A DNA stretch of 64,000 nucleotides from assembly GCA_036250195.1 (NCBI GenBank), contig JAVHZZ010000003.1:298214565-298278564 (forward strand). Direction: 5' to 3'. The position numbers and the translations under genes are program-made. Under the pieces are notes generated by a model, which was not told the DNA's origin, searched no databases, and saw only the letters and a list, made by a program, of their open reading frames with translations. This document shows positions 59,704-64,000 of the stretch, in pieces. Positions within the stretch are counted from its first letter, which is position 1. Every line of letters begins with the position of its first letter. The DNA is from Mixophyes australis. Taxonomy: Eukaryota; Chordata; Amphibia; Anura; Limnodynastidae.

Positions 59704-60951
59704 ATGGGTGCTAAGCAAACGCTAGAGATGGTTGATGGTGTGCTGGCTAAGGAAGGAGCGATTGGTTCAGCGAGGTTCCTTATGTTTAAAAAATATGGTG
59801 CATACACAACGGCGTATTGCAACAAATGGGTCAAGATGACCAAGGATTGTGTGAAACCTTTCCCAAAGATCAGTAGTTTCATTTCAGAGGTACTACATAA
59901 TGTAAGAAATAAAGTGCGGTTGATTAAATCAACAAAAATAACAGTTGAACATGATGACTGTTTGAAATTGTGGCAACTAGAGGGGAACACGTGGCAAGGC
60001 AGCGCGTGCACAGTGGAAGTAGGCGTGGTGAAAAGCACTCACACAGCGGAAGTAGCCCTTGAGAAGTGTGGAGAACTGAGCGCAAGCGCATCCCCGCCGC
60101 CGTATGCGGTAGGGGGCGTAATTACAGCCGTTACCAAAAATGATAAAAATGAAATTAACAAGTTATATCCTGTTTTGAGTCAATTTAAAACAAGTGTTTC
60201 TGAGGAAGAGGATGAACCCACCGTGATTTCAGCCATTGCCCATGCTATTAATATGTTAGAGGTACAACGCAAGTATGGAAAGGGTGAGAGTAGTGGGGTA
60301 ACCACTAGGAGGGAGAACATCCATGGTACCGAAACAGCAATTCCTGTGATCAATCCTGAATGTAGTGAACCGGTTGGTGCTTATCCTGTCCGCACAATAA
60401 CAGTTTCTAATGGGAAAACGGACAAGGATGGTATAGTACCTGTGAAAAATGTTTCAATGCATTGTCCTTGGACTAGATCGGAACTACGTTCAATTATGAC
60501 TGAGTTCCCAGATCCTAGAAAAGAGTTGGCCAAATGTCAGGAATTTGTCAAAGACTTAGGAAATGCACACGAACCAACCAACAAGGATTGGCGAGTGGTG
60601 TTGAGGGCATGCCTTCCTCACAATACTAACATACAAAAATTTATTAAAGATTGTTTGTTGGAGGAAGACAAAACCTTAAAAGATGAGGATAATCAAGAGA
60701 ATATTCAGAAAATTGTCTCACATTTGGCCATCTATTTTCCAGTAGTAGTGAATTGTAGCAAGATTTTCACCATTAAGCAAACGAAGAGTGAAACGACAAC
60801 TGATTATTTTTCTAGAGCTCTAGCAGCAATGACACAGTTTACTGGGATATCATCTATAAGAGAGGATCCACATCATAGGGAAGTGGCTGTAACGGTACTA
60901 ATGGATGGTCTCAGGGAAAATCTAAAGGCAAGTACAAACCTCAACACCTAG
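59704..60951 (+). CDS. gag: Endogenous retroviral gag polyprotein (415 codons, C-terminally shortened)
   Basis: The frame starts MGAKQT, with Gly at position 2 as expected for N-myristoylation and membrane targeting. Residues 1-100 form a matrix-like helical region. A proline stretch (SPPPYAVGG, about residue 130) contains PPPY, a late-domain motif used for budding. From about residue 257 the capsid opens with HCPWTRSELRSIMTEFPDPR, typical of class I retroviruses, and runs to the stop at 60949-60951. The nucleocapsid should follow but lies after this stop, out of frame and itself interrupted. That a 415-codon frame survives while the rest is broken suggests a fairly young copy or chance. Confidence 0.85.
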   Translation: MGAKQTLEMVDGVLAKEGAIGSARFLMFKKYGAYTTAYCNKWVKMTKDCVKPFPKISSFISEVLHNVRNKVRLIKSTKITVEHDDCLKLWQLEGNTWQGSACTVEVGVVKSTHTAEVALEKCGELSASASPPPYAVGGVITAVTKNDKNEINKLYPVLSQFKTSVSEEEDEPTVISAIAHAINMLEVQRKYGKGESSGVTTRRENIHGTETAIPVINPECSEPVGAYPVRTITVSNGKTDKDGIVPVKNVSMHCPWTRSELRSIMTEFPDPRKELAKCQEFVKDLGNAHEPTNKDWRVVLRACLPHNTNIQKFIKDCLLEEDKTLKDEDNQENIQKIVSHLAIYFPVVVNCSKIFTIKQTKSETTTDYFSRALAAMTQFTGISSIREDPHHREVAVTVLMDGLRENLKASTNLNT

Positions 60952-61133
60952 TTGGAGGGGCATCACGGTAGATTCTCTTAGAGAGATTGCCGTGGAGCAT
61001 GATTAGAACATTTTTAGAAAGAGCGAAGAAAAGAGTGATAGGTTGATGACGGTAAGTATTCTGGATTTAGAGGGACTGCACACACAACCACAAACATACC
61101 ACACTCACAATACAGGAAATGGGATAGTGACGT

Positions 61134-61180
61134 GTTTTAACTGTCATTAAGAGGGACATATAAGGAGATTTTGTCCAGAA
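61134..61180 (+). pseudogene. Nucleocapsid zinc-knuckle remnant
   Basis: The sequence reads Cys-Phe-Asn-Cys-His, a TAA stop, then Glu-Gly-His and on to Phe-Cys. This is a CCHC zinc knuckle with a nonsense codon inside. It is separated from the gag frame by about 180 bp. Confidence 0.7.
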
Positions 61181-61186
61181 AGAAGA

Positions 61187-61479
61187 GTGGAGACACCCAG
61201 AGGGGGATCACATAGATACCCACAAAGGAGAAACACACATAGGCTAGAGAGCTCACAGCTACCCGCGCATGTTATAGCAGGAAATATTGCACGGGAAAGT
61301 GATAGTCAGTGCTTGGGGTCAGGTCATACCTGTAGTCTACAGCAAGTGAGGTTAACTGAGAGTCTGAGGGAAGAACCTACAATGATAGTTGACATAGCTG
61401 ATAGGAAACAATTTTTTCTTGTAGATACAGGGGTGGCCAGATCAGTGATAACCTCTCCTTTTAATCTACAGGTAACTAG
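61187..61479 (+). pseudogene. pro: Retroviral protease, N-terminal part, cut by an LTR
   Basis: The frame contains IVDIADRKQFFLVDTGVARS, an aspartic protease active site (DTG) with Val at the position where DTGA is usual. The protease is interrupted at 61480 where LTR sequence begins. The open frame continuing to 61600 is LTR and MITE sequence, not protease. Confidence 0.75.
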
Positions 61480-62499
61480 TGTCGAAGTCAGCATATTGGA
61501 TAAAGTCATTTCAATTAAAATCAAGCAAACTTGGTTGTCTTTGTCTGAAAAGATGCGTACGGCCAGTGCCGGATTAAGGGAATGGAGGCCCCTGGGCTAA
61601 GGGGGCCTCCATTCCCCCGTGAGGGCCCCCCACCATGATCTGAGCTGCCCGCCCTCCGCCCCCGTGATCCGAGCTGCCCGTCCCCCGGCACTTACCTCCT
61701 TCCCCGGCGCGCTGTACGCTCTTTACTGAGGAGAACTCGCGAGAGTGAGACTCACGAGATCTCCTCAGTAAGGAGACTACAGCGCGCCGGGGAAGGACTG
61801 CAGGGAAAGTGCTCAGCAGCACTGATCTCGTTGGGGGCGCCCCCGCCCCGAACCGATCAATACTGCTGCTGAGCACTTTCAAGGGCCCCCTGGATGCCAT
61901 AGGCCTCTGGGCTGTAGCCCAGTTAGCCCTATGGTTAATCCGGCCCTGCGTACGGCACTCTACGGCATAAAAGGGCACACTACGGCATAAAAGGGCGTAA
62001 GCAGCTGCAACACATGGCAACAACAGTATTTCGCCTTTTACATACATTCGCACACACACGCACACTTGTAAAATAGTACACATTAATGGTAGTTGCAACA
62101 CATAGTCATTTATGTCAAAATATAGTAGTATTTATGTGTAATATCATAAGTTATATGCGCATATCAGTAAAACATATGGTACAGGTTGAAGGAATCATAT
62201 CATGTGTGGTATCATAATACTCCTCTTAACATTTGCAACTTTCCGGGCCACTCTGCGAAGGAATCACAGAGTGCATACGCAAGTTATGAATGATAGGGAA
62301 TTATGAACTATTTAAGACTAAGGAATCTTGGCGGGAAGATCTGAGCAAACCCCCTGAAGAGATGACCCCCTCCTTTGGATTCTTTAGGTTGAACTAGCCA
62401 ATGATTGACAACCCCTTGGACCTTCCTGAAACCTGGACCAATAGAAGCAAGCTATACCATTCTGCATTGTTTTACTGTATTTCTGTGTGCATATAAACA
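61480..62499 (+). repeat. Second, divergent retroviral LTR (U3 part), containing a hAT MITE
   Basis: It begins TGTCGAAGTCAG, parallel to the 5' LTR start, and follows it in order (GATAAAGT, GTCTTTGTCTGAAAA, GTTGCAACACATAG, CCTGGACCAATAGAAGCAAG) to the TATA box at 62491. It then stops at a CAGGGCCAGTG element end. R and U5 are absent. The many differences from the 5' LTR mean it is probably not that provirus's own 3' LTR. Confidence 0.75.
61564..61948. mobile_element. hAT MITE inside the second LTR, 385 bp
   Basis: Ends CAGTGCCGGATTAA and TTAATCCGGCCCTG are inverted with one or two mismatches. The 8-bp duplication CGTACGGC lies at 61556-61563 and 61949-61956. The interior folds back: GGGGCCTCCATTCC versus GGAATGGAGGCCCC, and CTCACGAGATCTCC versus GGAGAACTCGCGAG-like words. 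Confidence 0.88.
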
Positions 62500-63160
62500 C
62501 AGGGCCAGTGCAAGGTTGCCCGGCGCCCTAGGCAAAGCTTAAGCTTGTCGTCCCCCCCCCCCCCCAAATAAAAAAAAAAAAATTATTTCACAGCCCCTAA
62601 TACACTTGAAATTTTTGAAATAAAAATAACTCTTACCTCCTCTTCTCCTCTTGGCTGGCTAGGATGCAGTTCAGATGTCTGGCGCAGAATGCTGTCCAGG
62701 CTTCACTCCTGCCCAGGAGCAAACACAGGATATCTAGAGGGGAGGCTCTAACTGTTAGATTTCAGAACAAAACAAACAAAAAAAAAGAAAACTTTACATC
62801 ACTCACCTGTTACAGACCGACATGTACCTTGCTGCCCACAAACTTCTCTCACACATGCCCATCTGCCCACTAGCTATTCTCATATATGTCACCTATGCCC
62901 TTGCATAGCTGCAATTTGTCACGGCACTATTTTAGTACATAGACTCCATAGTCTCTAACTTAAGGACATTTATAGGTGTAATCCAACATTTTCTGTAGCA
63001 TCCATTCTCCCCCCACACACACTTACTGTAGCATGCATTCTCCCCCACACACACATTTTCTGTAGCATCCATTCTCCCCCCCTACACATTTTCTGTAGCA
63101 TTCATTATTCCCCCCACACACACTTTCTGTAGCATCCATTCTCCCCCCCACACACACAGC
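62500..63160. mobile_element. Truncated hAT-type insertion plus minisatellite
   Basis: It starts CAGGGCCAGTGCAAGG, followed by GGCGCCCTAGGCAAAGC, the typical beginning of a hAT family. No matching right end or duplication of the preceding TATAAACA was found. The last part (about 62985-63158) is a degenerate minisatellite of about 35 bp (TTTCTGTAGCATCCATTCTC then C/CA runs). Confidence 0.6.
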
Positions 63161-64000
63161 CCGGCTGAAGCAGCACACGGTCTGACTCACCTGGGTAAAG
63201 AAGGTATGTGCAAACTGGTGAGAGCATACTGGTGTGCTCCCGGATTTTCCTCTCAGGCTGGTAAGAAGGCAATTTCTTGTCTTACTTGTTTGAGGAAAAA
63301 TGTTGGGAAAACTATTCCAACTGAGCCATCCCACATCCCTCCTACAGACGGACCTTTTCAGGTAATACAAATTGACTATATCCAACTACTACCGTGCAGG
63401 AATCTAAAGTATGTGTTAGTGTGTATTGATGTGTTTTCCGGTTGGGTAGAAGCATATCCGGCAGCCACTAATACTGCTGTGTTCACTGCAAAGAAAATTG
63501 TACAAGATCTTGTATGTAGGTTCGGTATCCCTAGAATTATTGAAAGTGATAGGGGTACCCACTTTACTGGTGATATCTTCCAAAATATATGTAAACTCAT
63601 GGGAATCGGTAGCAAACTTCACACCCCTTACCGACCACAAGCCAGTGGTAAGGTGGAGAGAGTAAATGGTACTATAAAGAACAAACTTAGTAAGGTAATG
63701 GCTGAAACTGGGTTGGCATGGCCTGAGGCTTTGCCATTGGTCCTCCATAGCATTCGGACCACTCCTAGACCTCCTCTTAATCTGTCCCCCTTTGAGATAC
63801 TGTTTGGACGACAACCTCATTTAATCGTAAGTCCACAAGACGACTTAAAGTGTAACAATGAAGTGACAGTGCAATATCTCATAAAAATGAGCAGACAGCT
63901 AAAACAACAACAACAAAAACTAAAAATGCTGTCACCTGGTATGCCAGAAACGAACTGTCATGATTTTGAACCTGGGGAATATGTTATGATCTGCAATTTC
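63161..64000 (+). CDS. pol: Retroviral integrase, open to the right edge (partial)
   Basis: One frame is open for 280 codons and runs off the window. It begins with a complete HHCC zinc-binding domain (HGLTHLGKEGM, then CLTCLRKN), followed by the catalytic core: Asp in QIDYI, Asp in ESDRGTHF and Glu in GKVERVNGT, so all three catalytic residues are present. The C-terminal part has TTPRPPLNLSPFEILFGRQP and a Gln-rich stretch, leading to EPGEYVMI, the usual start of the DNA-binding end. It would insert viral DNA into the host genome. Upstream pol domains are missing, replaced by the second LTR and inserted DNA. Confidence 0.88.

Larger units (their letters stand above)
57886..64000 (+). mobile_element. 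Endogenous retrovirus, rearranged, continuing beyond the window
   Basis: Plus-strand order is: 5' LTR (57886-58735), tRNA-Pro-like primer site, long leader, gag (59704-60951), a broken nucleocapsid zinc knuckle (about 61134-61180), protease start, then a second divergent LTR (61480-62499) and unrelated inserted DNA (62500-63160), then an open integrase frame to the right edge. Reverse transcriptase and RNase H are not present between protease and integrase. Gag begins Met-Gly, and the primer site and integrase suggest a gamma/epsilon-like (class I) retrovirus, which is an inference. Confidence 0.88.

Noticed and set aside
61480..62499. This LTR as the provirus's own 3' LTR
   Set aside because: It lies between protease and integrase, lacks R/U5 and differs at many positions from the 5' LTR.
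62500..63160. Complete hAT element
   Set aside because: A good left end is present, but no inverted right end and no second TATAAACA were found, so it is listed as truncated.
1..64000. CRISPR arrays, bacterial operons, rRNA or tRNA genes
   Set aside because: No regularly spaced repeat array, operon or structured RNA gene of these kinds was seen. The only tandem arrays are minisatellites, and the content is eukaryotic.

Overview
This window is vertebrate nuclear DNA, most likely from an anuran amphibian. It is AT-rich and intron-bearing, and it mixes Penelope-like, DIRS-like, Ty3/gypsy chromovirus, CR1/L2-type LINE, hAT and Harbinger-type elements with an endogenous retrovirus. That mix is typical of frogs and unlike mammals or birds. 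The species itself is an inference.

The only host gene I can support is the 3' part of PPP1R14C (KEPI, a PKC-regulated inhibitor of protein phosphatase 1) on the + strand. Three coding exons lie at 27914-27997, 28807-28839 and 38049-38123, followed by a 3'UTR that probably runs to about 40090. I see no first exon, so 1-27913 is probably part of its first intron.

Region by region. (1) 1753-10617 holds a head-to-head pair of Penelope-like elements: two nearly identical 3.7 kb arms in opposite orientation around a 1.3 kb spacer. The whole unit is bracketed by a perfect 16-bp direct repeat, so it looks like one 8.8 kb insertion. Each arm carries a hammerhead-ribozyme-like motif, and each is broken by a different single mutation. 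(2) 10.6-27.9 kb is intron with a 37-bp minisatellite, a hAT MITE with perfect 8-bp target duplications, a DIRS-like relic, a minus-strand LINE tail and another MITE. (3) 28.8-38.0 kb is PPP1R14C intron 3, carrying a gypsy pol relic, a 511-bp hAT MITE and several foldback MITEs. (4) 41.9-42.8 kb holds a decayed Harbinger-like element, and 42956-43696 is a solo LTR with a 5-bp duplication. (5) 46111-51413 is a minus-strand Ty3/gypsy chromovirus with gag, protease, RT/RNase H, integrase and chromodomain, all damaged, and with a 175-bp foldback MITE in its leader. (6) 53733-56566 is a 2.8 kb nonautonomous hAT-like element with two minisatellites and a long hairpin, flanked by an 8-bp duplication. 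(7) 57886-64000 is a rearranged endogenous retrovirus: 5' LTR, tRNA-Pro-type primer site, intact gag ORF and protease start. A second, divergent LTR then interrupts it and carries its own hAT MITE. An open integrase frame runs off the right edge.

The most interesting item is the palindromic Penelope insertion with its ribozyme motifs. The rest is a layered record of transposition around one small signalling gene.
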